Below, one piece after another: positions 1-5,323 of a stretch of 5,323 bases of DNA (positions are counted from its first letter, which is position 1; each line of letters starts with the position of its first letter). The notes under the pieces were generated by a model. That model did no database searches and was not told the origin of the DNA. It worked only from the letters and a program-made list of their open reading frames with translations. The position numbers were made by a program, and so were the translations under genes. The stretch is taken from positions 1 to 5,323 of the forward strand of contig CAISGS010000429.1 in assembly GCA_903884915.1 (NCBI GenBank), in the 5' to 3' direction. Source of the stretch: an uncultured Caulobacteraceae bacterium (GTDB lineage Bacteria > Pseudomonadota > Alphaproteobacteria > Caulobacterales > Caulobacteraceae).

Positions 1-1343
1 GAATAGAGCTCGCTGAGCCGCGAGCGGTGCGATCCCCAATAGTCGGGCGTCGCATTACCGGTCGGCAGATAGATCAGGCCAAGCTCGGGATCAAAGGCCG
101 GGGTCGACCAGACATTGGGCGTGCCGCGCGTATAGGTCTGGCCCTCCGGTGGCAGTTTGCTGATGGCCGGATTGCCCAGATCCCAAGCCCAGGCGAGCTC
201 GCCCGTCACCGCATCAAAGGCCCGCACGACGCCCGACGGCTCGGACAGTTCTTGATTGTCCGCCACCCAGCCACCGAGAACCACCCGGTTGCCAATCACG
301 GTCGGCATGGAGGTCTGGAAATAGAAGCCGGTCTTGATCGGTCCGATGCCGGTCGTGAGGTCAACCTTACCGCCCTTGCCAAATCCGGGGCAAAGCGCGC
401 CCGTATCGGCGTCTAGCGCGATCAGTTCTGCATTGATGGTTGAGCTGATAATGCGCCGTGCGCACAGGCCCGTCGCCGACTGTACCATCTTTGGGGTCGA
501 TGCGGTGTCCGACGACTTGGCCAAGGCGACCTTGGGCTGGTCGCCGTCCCAATAGCCTACGCCGCGGCAACGGTTCCAGAAGCCTGGCTTGACCTTGGGA
601 TCGTGACGCCAAATCTCCTTGCCGCTGTCGGCATCGAGCGCGATGACGACATTGGTCGGGGTGCAGACATAGACCTTGTCGCCAATCTGCATCGGCGTGT
701 TTTGATCTTCTGAGCCGCGATTGGGGACCTCGCCCGTATGGAAAGTCCAAGCGACCTTGAGGCCAGAGACCGTCTCGCGATTGATCTGATCGACGGGCAC
801 ATAGCGCGCGCCGCCTGGATCGCGGCCATAATAGCGCCAGTCAGAGGCCGCCTCAGCCGGTGGCGCACCGTCGGCAATCTTGGCCGGGGTGGTGGCCTGG
901 CCTTGGCTAAAGGTGCCGGGAATGGCGATAGCCATAACCAGCAGACAGGCCGCCGACATCAGCGCCGTCGCCCGTCCGGCCCGGTCACGGTCTGCGCCTC
1001 GAGGGGCTGTGGGCAGGACCAGCAGCAAGAAGAGACCCAAAACGGCGGGCGCGACCAGCCTAGGCACCAGAGGCCAAAAGACCAGTCCGCTTTCCCAGAG
1101 GGCCCAAGCCAAGGTGACGGCGAGAACCGCTGCATAGACCAGACCGGCCAGAGGCCTGCGCCGAACCAGCAAGACACCCGCCGCAGTCACGCCAGCCCCT
1201 GCGAGCAGATAATAGGCCGAGCCGCCAAGCTGCACCAATCGGCCACCGCTAACCAGCAAAACCAGACCGACAAGGGCGATGAGCCCCCCACCGATCGCGG
1301 CCCACACGCGCGTGGAGATCTTTACGTCTATTTTGGTCGCCAT
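1..1343 (-). CDS. gcd: Membrane-bound PQQ-dependent dehydrogenase, glucose/quinate/shikimate family (N-terminal part, cut by window edge)
   Basis: The visible 447 codons give a quinoprotein that oxidises a sugar or polyol in the periplasm and passes electrons to ubiquinone. About five hydrophobic helices come first (roughly residues 13-33, 36-60, 65-83, 95-111, 128-142), as in E. coli Gcd. The propeller then opens with DWRYYGRDPGGARY (168-181), which fits the quinoprotein signature. Blade repeats of ALDADSG..W type lie at 235-245, 309-315 and 375-385. The CRGVGY segment (259-264), ADN (D362, N363, matching the metal-binding Asp-Asn of Gcd as I recall it) and TGNATPDYWG (428-437) also match Gcd. 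The family is about 800 residues, so the C-terminal 350 or so, including the catalytic Asp, lie outside. The ATG follows a weak GGAACAGG site, and an in-frame stop lies just upstream. Family certain; substrate not: glucose, quinate, shikimate or another polyol are possible. Position 256 is Trp where I align the E. coli Gcd His262. Confidence 0.93.
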   Translation of the reverse strand, partial: MATKIDVKISTRVWAAIGGGLIALVGLVLLVSGGRLVQLGGSAYYLLAGAGVTAAGVLLVRRRPLAGLVYAAVLAVTLAWALWESGLVFWPLVPRLVAPAVLGLFLLLVLPTAPRGADRDRAGRATALMSAACLLVMAIAIPGTFSQGQATTPAKIADGAPPAEAASDWRYYGRDPGGARYVPVDQINRETVSGLKVAWTFHTGEVPNRGSEDQNTPMQIGDKVYVCTPTNVVIALDADSGKEIWRHDPKVKPGFWNRCRGVGYWDGDQPKVALAKSSDTASTPKMVQSATGLCARRIISSTINAELIALDADTGALCPGFGKGGKVDLTTGIGPIKTGFYFQTSMPTVIGNRVVLGGWVADNQELSEPSGVVRAFDAVTGELAWAWDLGNPAISKLPPEGQTYTRGTPNVWSTPAFDPELGLIYLPTGNATPDYWGSHRSRLSELY

Positions 1344-1372
1344 TTTGGCCTGTTCCCTACCCTAAGGACCTG

Positions 1373-1401
1373 AGCCTAGACCCACAGATTGATCTTGGCA
1401 A
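1373..1401 (-). promoter_or_regulatory. Candidate sigma-70-type promoter for the PQQ dehydrogenase
   Basis: Read on the minus strand, TTGCCA (1401-1396) matches the -35 consensus at five of six positions. It is followed after exactly 17 bases by TAGGCT (1378-1373), which matches the -10 consensus at only three of six. The element sits 30 bases upstream of the dehydrogenase ATG, inside the 127-bp divergent gap. Spacing and position are right but the -10 is poor, so this is a suggestion only. I found no equally good promoter facing the plus-strand MaoC-like gene in the same gap, and no clear operator repeat. Confidence 0.28.
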
Positions 1402-1470
1402 TTTTCGGGGACGGAGGGCGGCGACGGTTTGGATTAGACGGCCCAGCTTGGGGTCTGATAGGCTTTGACC

Positions 1471-2265
1471 ATGACCCAATCACGCACCCTCATTGCCTAC
1501 AATACCGCCACCGCCAGCGAGAACCGCATCCATGCCGATGATGTGGCCGGGAAATTTGGCTTTACCGGCGGTCTGGTTCCCGGTGTCGATGTCTTTGCCT
1601 ATATGGCCCATGCGCCGCGCGCCCAGTGGGGGCTTGATTGGCTGAGTGAGGGCCGGATCAAGGCGCGGTTTGGCAAGCCGGTCTATGATGGCGATGAGAC
1701 CACTGTCACCGCGCAGGACCAGCCGGGCGAGACCCTGTCCATCGCCGTTCAGGCGCGCGGCCTTGACTGTGCCAGCGGCACAGCTTGGCGCAGGGATGAC
1801 AGCCCCCTGCCCGCCCTCCTGCCCGAGGCCGAGGTGCCGCGCCCGGAAGATCGGCCGGATGCCAGCATGGAGAGCCTGCCGGTCGGCAAGGTCTTGGGCA
1901 CATTGAAGGAAATCTTCTTTGCCGATGTCGGCCTATCGAACCTGCAAAACACCCGCGAGGACCCGGCCCTGTTTGACGGCGGCAATCTGGTCAGCCCCGG
2001 CTACATGCTGCGCCGCGCCAACTATGTGTTGGCCCGCTCGGTCAAGCTTGGCCCTTGGATCCATGTCGAGAGCGATGTGCGCCTGCATGGCCTGATCAGC
2101 GACGGTGACCTCTTAGAGACCCGCGCCATCGTCGTGGCCAATGAAGAAAAGAACGGTCACCTGATCGTCACGCTGGACTTTACCATCGCCTGCCGCGAGC
2201 GACTGGCCATGTCCGGTCGGCACTGGGCCATCTATGCGCCCCGGCAGGTTCGCCAACTGGGCTAA
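1471..2265 (+). CDS. Double-hotdog MaoC-like acyl dehydratase family protein
   Basis: This 264-aa protein looks like two hotdog domains joined by a Pro/Glu-rich linker (about residues 109-130). The first carries ENRIHADDVAGKFGF (17-31), which resembles the hydratase-2 motif of MaoC/(R)-specific enoyl-CoA hydratases, followed by GGLVPG (33-38). His21 and Asn18 of the motif are present, but the usual catalytic Asp five residues before the His is Ser16. The second half has SPGYMLRRANYVL and then GPWIHVES (W196, H198), followed by a GD..LETRA strand typical of hotdog folds. By family it should bind an acyl thioester in the cytoplasm; because of the missing Asp I do not claim hydratase activity. 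The ATG at 1471 is chosen over an in-frame TTG at 1465 because AGG (1460-1462) is 8 bases from the ATG but only 2 from the TTG. A PLP lyase gene follows in the same direction after 56 bp, so co-transcription is likely. Confidence 0.8.
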   Translation: MTQSRTLIAYNTATASENRIHADDVAGKFGFTGGLVPGVDVFAYMAHAPRAQWGLDWLSEGRIKARFGKPVYDGDETTVTAQDQPGETLSIAVQARGLDCASGTAWRRDDSPLPALLPEAEVPRPEDRPDASMESLPVGKVLGTLKEIFFADVGLSNLQNTREDPALFDGGNLVSPGYMLRRANYVLARSVKLGPWIHVESDVRLHGLISDGDLLETRAIVVANEEKNGHLIVTLDFTIACRERLAMSGRHWAIYAPRQVRQLG

Positions 2266-2321
2266 GCCGCCAAAAGCCCGACCCCTTTCTTGATTTTACC
2301 CCCCAATTGGACAGGCCTCCC

Positions 2322-3353
2322 ATGGACCTTTCGCGTTTTCCGCGCCGTAACTATACCCCGTTCCCCACGCCGCTGGAGCGGGCGCCACGGTTCTCAGCAG
2401 CCTTGGCGGCCAGTTGCCCCGGTGGGACCGGGCCCGACATCTGGTTCAAGCGCGACGATATGCTGGGCCTCTTTCCCGGCGGCAATAAGACCCGCAAGCT
2501 GGAGTTCCTGATGGGCGAGGCGCTGGCCCAAGGCGCGGACACCATCATTACCTGCGGCGCCCCCCAGTCTAACCATTGCCGCATCACCCTGACCGCCGCC
2601 GTGCGCGAGGGGCTCAAATGCCGCTTTGTCATCGAAGAGCGGGTACCCGGCAGCTATAGCCAAACCGCCAGCGGCAATAATTTCATGTTCCATCTGATGG
2701 GCATCGAAGCCATCACGGTCGTTCCCGGCGGCAGCGACATTGCCGCTGCCATGGCCCAGATGGCCGATCAGGTCCGGGCCGAGGGCGGCAAACCCTATAT
2801 TATCCCGGGCGGCGGCTCCAATGCCACTGGCGGTCTGGGCTATGTCGCCTGCGCGCAGGAGCTCCAGCAACAGTTCTTTGACCAAGGGGTCCAGATCGAC
2901 CGCGTCGTCGTCGGCTCGGGCAGTTCCGGCACTCACGGCGGTCTGGTGGCGGGCTTTTTGGGCAACCACATCAAGATCCCCATTGTCGGTATCGGCGTCA
3001 GTCGCGACCCTGCCGATCAGGAGCCTCTGGTCTTTAATGAGGCGCAGGCCGTCGCCGATCTGCTCGATGTCGGCCTGACCATCCCGCGTGAGGCCGTCAT
3101 CAGTGTCGGCGGCTATTGGCAGCCTAAATATTCCATCCCCAACGCCGCCATGGTCGAGGCCGTCCAGATGCTGGCCCGCACCGAAGGCATCCTTCTAGAC
3201 CCGGTCTATACGGGCAAGATCATGGCTGGCCTGATCGGTCTGGCCCGCGAGGGCTATTTCAAGCCCAGCGAACAGGTCCTGTTCCTCCACACCGGCGGCC
3301 TACCTTCACTACACGCCTATGAGGATGTGGTTCTGGGCCGGGTGGAGGTTTAG
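2322..3353 (+). CDS. dcyD: PLP-dependent D-cysteine desulfhydrase / L-cysteate sulfo-lyase family enzyme
   Basis: This 343-aa, fold-type II PLP enzyme belongs to the family shared by D-cysteine desulfhydrase (D-cysteine to pyruvate, H2S and ammonia), L-cysteate sulfo-lyase CuyA (to pyruvate, sulfite and ammonium) and ACC deaminase. GGNKTRKLEFL supplies the Schiff-base Lys56. APQSNHCR gives Ser83-Asn84. PGGGSNATGGLGYV starts at 162, and GSGSSGTHGG (198-207) is the expected PLP-phosphate loop. DPVYTGK (Y296, T297) and HTGG (T324) carry Thr where ACC deaminase has Glu and Leu, which argues against ACC deaminase. Length fits the family (E. coli DcyD is about 328 aa), and no signal peptide is seen, so it is cytoplasmic. 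The ATG at 2322 is preferred over an in-frame TTG at 2307: ACAGG ends 6 bases before it, and MDLSRFPRRNYTPFPTPLE is a normal family N-terminus. D-cysteine versus L-cysteate cannot be settled from the sequence alone, so the symbol is provisional. Confidence 0.88.
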   Translation: MDLSRFPRRNYTPFPTPLERAPRFSAALAASCPGGTGPDIWFKRDDMLGLFPGGNKTRKLEFLMGEALAQGADTIITCGAPQSNHCRITLTAAVREGLKCRFVIEERVPGSYSQTASGNNFMFHLMGIEAITVVPGGSDIAAAMAQMADQVRAEGGKPYIIPGGGSNATGGLGYVACAQELQQQFFDQGVQIDRVVVGSGSSGTHGGLVAGFLGNHIKIPIVGIGVSRDPADQEPLVFNEAQAVADLLDVGLTIPREAVISVGGYWQPKYSIPNAAMVEAVQMLARTEGILLDPVYTGKIMAGLIGLAREGYFKPSEQVLFLHTGGLPSLHAYEDVVLGRVEV

Positions 3354-3371
3354 CGCCCTCAAACCTCCGCC
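3341..3371. terminator. Inverted repeat across the convergent stop codons; candidate bidirectional terminator
   Basis: GGTGGAGGTTT (3341-3351) pairs with AAACCTCCGCC (3361-3371) over 11 positions. Ten are Watson-Crick and one is a T-G mismatch, which would be a U-G wobble in the plus-strand transcript but an A/C mismatch in the minus-strand transcript. The loop is 9 bases. The TAG of the PLP lyase (3351-3353) and the TGA of the facing dioxygenase (3361-3359) both lie within it. Position and symmetry suit a shared terminator for two converging genes. Neither strand has a run of T after the stem, so intrinsic termination is unproven; it could instead mark a pause site or protect 3' ends. Confidence 0.5.
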
Positions 3372-4303
3372 AAGTTCTCCACGCGCGTCAGCCAATAGTC
3401 GGCGTCGTAGGTGGGGTCGTCGGTCAGATAGCGCCAGAGGCGGATGCGGTTGAGGAACTCAAGGCGGCCTGTGTCCTGCTCGAACCAAGGCTCGGGGGTC
3501 ATCAGGGTCTGTTCGACGCTGGGGGGCAAGGGGCCCTTGACGTAGAAGATCGGGCGCTGCTGATTTTGCGGCACCAAAGTTGAGACATCGAACTGGCGCA
3601 CTTGGGTGCGGCTAGACCTTGGATTGGGATTGATCCGGATCTTGAACATGGTGCGGGTGCGGTCCGACAGATTGACCCCGCCGCCATGCCAGATGCCCGA
3701 ATGGATGAAGAGCAGGGTCCCGGCCTCGCAGACCATGTGCTGCTGACCGCGAATATTCTGATAACGGCCCAAGGCCACCTCACTGACCCGGCGCAGATGG
3801 GTGCCGGGGACAAAGCGGGTGCCGCCCATCTCGCGCGTCACCGCATGGGGATAGTACATGATCTGAACGTCAAAGGCCGTGCGTGGATCGATGGTCGAGT
3901 CCTGATGGGTGTGCTGAGAGACGTTCTCGCCGCCACTGGCCTCGTGATAGGCGGGCGGGAAGGTGACGTGCAGGAAATGATGGTCAAAGATCGGGTCCTC
4001 GCCGACCAGACTGCGGATCGCGCCCGCTACCACCGGCAACTGGACCAGCTTGGCCAGCGCCGAGCCATCCTCATAGGCCTGATCGAGCGGGATTCCCGCC
4101 GCGACCTCGGGCACACCGGCCTTGGCCAGCATCTCGCCATAGGTGCGCATCAGGCCCCGGCCCGGTACCGGCGGCGCGATCTCGCCCATCTCTTGCAAGA
4201 ACTGCGCATTGAGCGCCTCAGGCACCACCCCATCAAGGCGCAGGAACCCGCGCGCGACGAACTGGGCCATCTGCTGGGCATTTAAGAGGGGCAAATGGGT
4301 CAT
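3359..4303 (-). CDS. PhyH-family (phytanoyl-CoA dioxygenase-like) Fe(II)/2-oxoglutarate-dependent oxygenase
   Basis: This 314-aa cytoplasmic protein has the layout of PhyH oxygenases, which couple 2-oxoglutarate decarboxylation to oxidation of a small molecule at a non-haem iron. The N-terminus (FVARGFLRLDGVVPEALNAQ, 15-34) is the usual opening. The iron triad is visible as H133-x-D135 in QHTHQDS and H206 in SGIWHGGG. Arg215 or Arg217 in NLSDRTRTMFKIR is placed to hold the 2-oxoglutarate carboxylate. GGTRFVPGTHL (160-170) is the typical strand and loop between the two metal motifs. All catalytic residues are present, so it should be active. The ATG overlaps the upstream gene's stop (ATGA), with GAGG 7 bases before it, which fixes the start. 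The C-terminal 90 or so residues, rich in Trp, Arg and Tyr, lie beyond the core and may shape substrate choice. The substrate is unknown; the family includes hydroxylases of lipids, ectoine, phosphonates and natural products. Confidence 0.87.
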   Translation of the reverse strand: MTHLPLLNAQQMAQFVARGFLRLDGVVPEALNAQFLQEMGEIAPPVPGRGLMRTYGEMLAKAGVPEVAAGIPLDQAYEDGSALAKLVQLPVVAGAIRSLVGEDPIFDHHFLHVTFPPAYHEASGGENVSQHTHQDSTIDPRTAFDVQIMYYPHAVTREMGGTRFVPGTHLRRVSEVALGRYQNIRGQQHMVCEAGTLLFIHSGIWHGGGVNLSDRTRTMFKIRINPNPRSSRTQVRQFDVSTLVPQNQQRPIFYVKGPLPPSVEQTLMTPEPWFEQDTGRLEFLNRIRLWRYLTDDPTYDADYWLTRVENLAEV

Positions 4304-4314
4304 GGCTGCACCTC
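4300..4314 (-). promoter_or_regulatory. Shine-Dalgarno and ATGA stop/start overlap coupling the 91-aa gene to the dioxygenase
   Basis: On the minus strand GAGG (4314-4311) lies inside the last codons of the 91-aa gene, 7 bases before the dioxygenase ATG (4303-4301). The TGA of the upstream gene (4302-4300) overlaps that ATG in another frame. This is the classic arrangement for translational coupling, in which ribosomes ending the first gene restart on the second. It supports a shared transcript and similar protein amounts. Confidence 0.8.
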
Positions 4315-4575
4315 AACCAACTGTTCAAAGAAGAACTCATATTTCAGATAGGCCAGATCAAACTCTTCGCCGCGCCCGTGGGGCAAGAGCTGAGCGGCCT
4401 GGATCAGCCGCCATCCGTCCTTGAGCGCATCCACGCCGGTGCGATAGGGCGGCTCGTCCTGATCCCCCGCCATGGGCCGGGTCTGACCCGTGCCATCATA
4501 GACCGACCAGCCAATGACCGGAGAATCCAAGGCCGAATTGGCCGTATAGAGCACCAATATCTTTTGTCTTTGCAT
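4300..4575 (-). CDS. Small conserved-looking protein of unknown function, coupled to the PhyH oxygenase
   Basis: I do not recognise the family of this 91-aa protein. It opens with a hydrophobic strand (QKILVLYTA), continues with GWSVYDGTG (22-30), a polar stretch ending EPPYRTG, then ALKDGWRLIQAAQLLP (50-65), and ends with an acidic-aromatic segment AYLKYEFFFEQLVEVQ (75-90). There is no signal peptide or membrane helix, so it is probably cytoplasmic. The ALxxGWRLI and YEFxxE features look like those of short conserved hypothetical bacterial proteins I cannot name. The ATG at 4575 is preferred because the protein becomes structured from there. An in-frame ATG at 4605 would add ten residues, and longer versions would run towards or into the divergent acetyltransferase gene. 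The ribosome site before 4575 is weak (GGTGGA, rather far away). The stop overlaps the dioxygenase start, which is the best evidence that this is a real gene. An accessory or regulatory role for the oxygenase is possible but not shown. Confidence 0.72.
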   Translation of the reverse strand: MQRQKILVLYTANSALDSPVIGWSVYDGTGQTRPMAGDQDEPPYRTGVDALKDGWRLIQAAQLLPHGRGEEFDLAYLKYEFFFEQLVEVQP

Positions 4576-4681
4576 GGTTCTGATCGTCCACCCTTGCCCA
4601 ATCATGCCGCAAAGACGGCGATAGTCCAGCCCTTGGTGAGCCCCCCTTGCGCGCCTCGCCATTGTCTTCGAGACTGGAGCC

Positions 4682-5287
4682 ATGAGTGCGCCGCCCAAGA
4701 CCGTTCTGACCACGACCCCTGAGGAGGAGGCCGCGATCCGCCAAGCGGTGCGGTCGGCGGACCTGTCTTTGCTGGGGCCCGGCGCGCGGCTGGCGGGGCC
4801 GTCCCATATTGAGGGGCTGGTGGCTCTGCTCAGTGATCCGGCCGTGTCAGCCCCGATCTATGACCTGCCCCGCCCGATCAATCCTCAGACCGTCGGCGCA
4901 TGGATCGCCAACACCGCAAGGCTTCAGGCCCTCGGCGAGGCGGTGCTGGTGGTGACGCTCGATAGCGACAGACAGGTGGCGGGCTATTCGCGCTTTACCG
5001 TCTGGCCAGACCGCGCCTCTGCTGAAATTGCCGGGGCAAGGCGTGCCGACCTGCAAAATCTGGGCGGCGGCAAGTCGGGCGCTGCGGGCAGCTTTAACTG
5101 GATGTTCGAGGCGCTTGGGGTTCGTCTGATCGGTGTCACCGCCGCCACCGACAACCCCCGCTCGGCCAAGGTCATAGAGGCGGCAGGCTTTGTCCCCATG
5201 GGCCAGCGCGACGCCATCCGCCCCGACGGCACGGTTAGGGCGTCCTTCTATTGGGAAATGACAAGAGAGGCTTGGATGGCGCGATAA
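4682..5287 (+). CDS. GNAT-family N-acetyltransferase
   Basis: This 201-aa protein has the C-terminal half of a GNAT acetyltransferase. VAGYSRFTVWPDRASAEIAG (99-118) reads as the central beta strands. LGGGKSGAAGSFNWMFEAL (127-145) occupies the place of the acetyl-CoA pyrophosphate loop and following helix, in a form that departs from the usual Q/RxxGxG/A. TAATDNPRSAKVIEAAGF (153-170), with N158, S161 and GF at 169-170, is the strongly typical motif B. SFYWEMTREAW (188-198) is the closing strand. The first 50 or so residues are less typical. GNAT enzymes move an acetyl group to an amine; nothing here identifies the acceptor. The ATG at 4682 is the only reasonable start, although GGAG sits just 2 bases before it, closer than ideal. 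The gene diverges from the 91-aa/PhyH pair across 106 bp in which I see no convincing promoter or operator. Confidence 0.8.
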   Translation: MSAPPKTVLTTTPEEEAAIRQAVRSADLSLLGPGARLAGPSHIEGLVALLSDPAVSAPIYDLPRPINPQTVGAWIANTARLQALGEAVLVVTLDSDRQVAGYSRFTVWPDRASAEIAGARRADLQNLGGGKSGAAGSFNWMFEALGVRLIGVTAATDNPRSAKVIEAAGFVPMGQRDAIRPDGTVRASFYWEMTREAWMAR

Positions 5288-5323
5288 GCCATCGTTTAAA
5301 TTTTCGTTTAGCGTTAATGATCA
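5281..5323 (+). other. AT-rich tail after the acetyltransferase, with a weak hairpin
   Basis: GCGAT (5281-5285) and ATCGT (5291-5295) can form a short stem of four strong pairs plus one wobble around the TAA stop, followed by TTTAAATTTT. This could be a weak terminator for the acetyltransferase. The abrupt drop in GC at 5295-5323 also suits the upstream region of the next gene. TTAA at 5296 and TTTA at 5307 are 7 bases apart, one base short of a CtrA-type TTAA-N7-TTAA box. Too little sequence remains to decide between these readings. Confidence 0.25.

Noticed and set aside
738..1373. Plus-strand reading frame (211 aa) opposite the membrane part of the PQQ dehydrogenase
   Set aside because: The product is Gln/Arg/Pro-rich without domain features, whereas the minus strand gives five membrane helices and the quinoprotein signature.
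2394..2969. Minus-strand reading frame (191 aa) opposite the PLP lyase
   Set aside because: The plus-strand protein has clear PLP motifs throughout this stretch, while the antisense frame is low-complexity Ala/Gly/His-rich and matches nothing I know.
2322..3353. ACC deaminase assignment for the PLP enzyme
   Set aside because: The diagnostic Glu and Leu of ACC deaminase are Thr297 and Thr324 here, as in D-cysteine desulfhydrases.
3602..4285. Long plus-strand reading frame (227 aa) opposite the PhyH oxygenase gene
   Set aside because: It is fully antisense to a gene with complete catalytic motifs, has no recognisable domain, and is the kind of open frame expected opposite GC-rich coding sequence.
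4576..4681. Promoter for the 91-aa/PhyH pair in the divergent gap
   Set aside because: The best pair I could place (CTGGAC and CATGAT, 17 bases apart) matches the -35 consensus at only two of six positions, which is no better than chance.
4576..4713. Longer N-terminus for the 91-aa protein (up to 137 aa)
   Set aside because: The extra part is basic and unstructured, and the longest version would overlap the start of the divergent acetyltransferase gene.
5317..5323. ATG near the right edge as the start of a next gene
   Set aside because: There is no ribosome-binding site before it and only two codons are visible.

Overview
The window is GC-rich, densely coded DNA. Its protein families and codon use (strong preference for G or C at the third position) suggest an alphaproteobacterium, perhaps near Caulobacterales. 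That placement is an inference from general character, because there is no rRNA or other marker gene here. I see no tRNA, rRNA, CRISPR array, insertion sequence or phage gene. The window holds six protein genes, one of them cut by the left edge.

Layout. (1) 1-1343, minus strand: the N-terminal 447 codons of a membrane-bound PQQ-dependent dehydrogenase of the glucose/quinate/shikimate family, with five membrane helices followed by the start of the periplasmic propeller. Its catalytic C-terminal part lies beyond the left edge. (2) 1344-1470: a divergent intergenic region with a candidate promoter for the dehydrogenase. (3) 1471-2265, plus: a double-hotdog MaoC-like protein. (4) 2322-3353, plus, 56 bp downstream: a PLP enzyme of the D-cysteine desulfhydrase / L-cysteate sulfo-lyase / ACC deaminase family, with Thr residues that point away from ACC deaminase. 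(5) 3359-4303, minus: a PhyH-type Fe(II)/2-oxoglutarate dioxygenase. It converges on gene 4 with only 5 bp between stop codons, and a perfect-length inverted repeat encloses both stops. (6) 4300-4575, minus: a 91-aa protein of unrecognised family whose stop overlaps the dioxygenase start (ATGA), so the two form a translationally coupled pair. (7) 4682-5287, plus: a GNAT-type acetyltransferase, divergent from gene 6. (8) 5288-5323: an AT-rich tail that is probably intergenic.

How the genes relate. There are two short transcription units facing each other: MaoC-like plus PLP lyase, and 91-aa protein plus PhyH dioxygenase. They are flanked by outward-pointing or unrelated metabolic genes. The dehydrogenase feeds periplasmic sugar or polyol oxidation into the quinone pool. 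The PLP enzyme releases pyruvate, ammonia and sulfide (or sulfite) from a cysteine-like substrate. No single pathway clearly joins the six genes, and the region looks like ordinary accessory metabolism. The least explained element is the small protein coupled to the PhyH dioxygenase.
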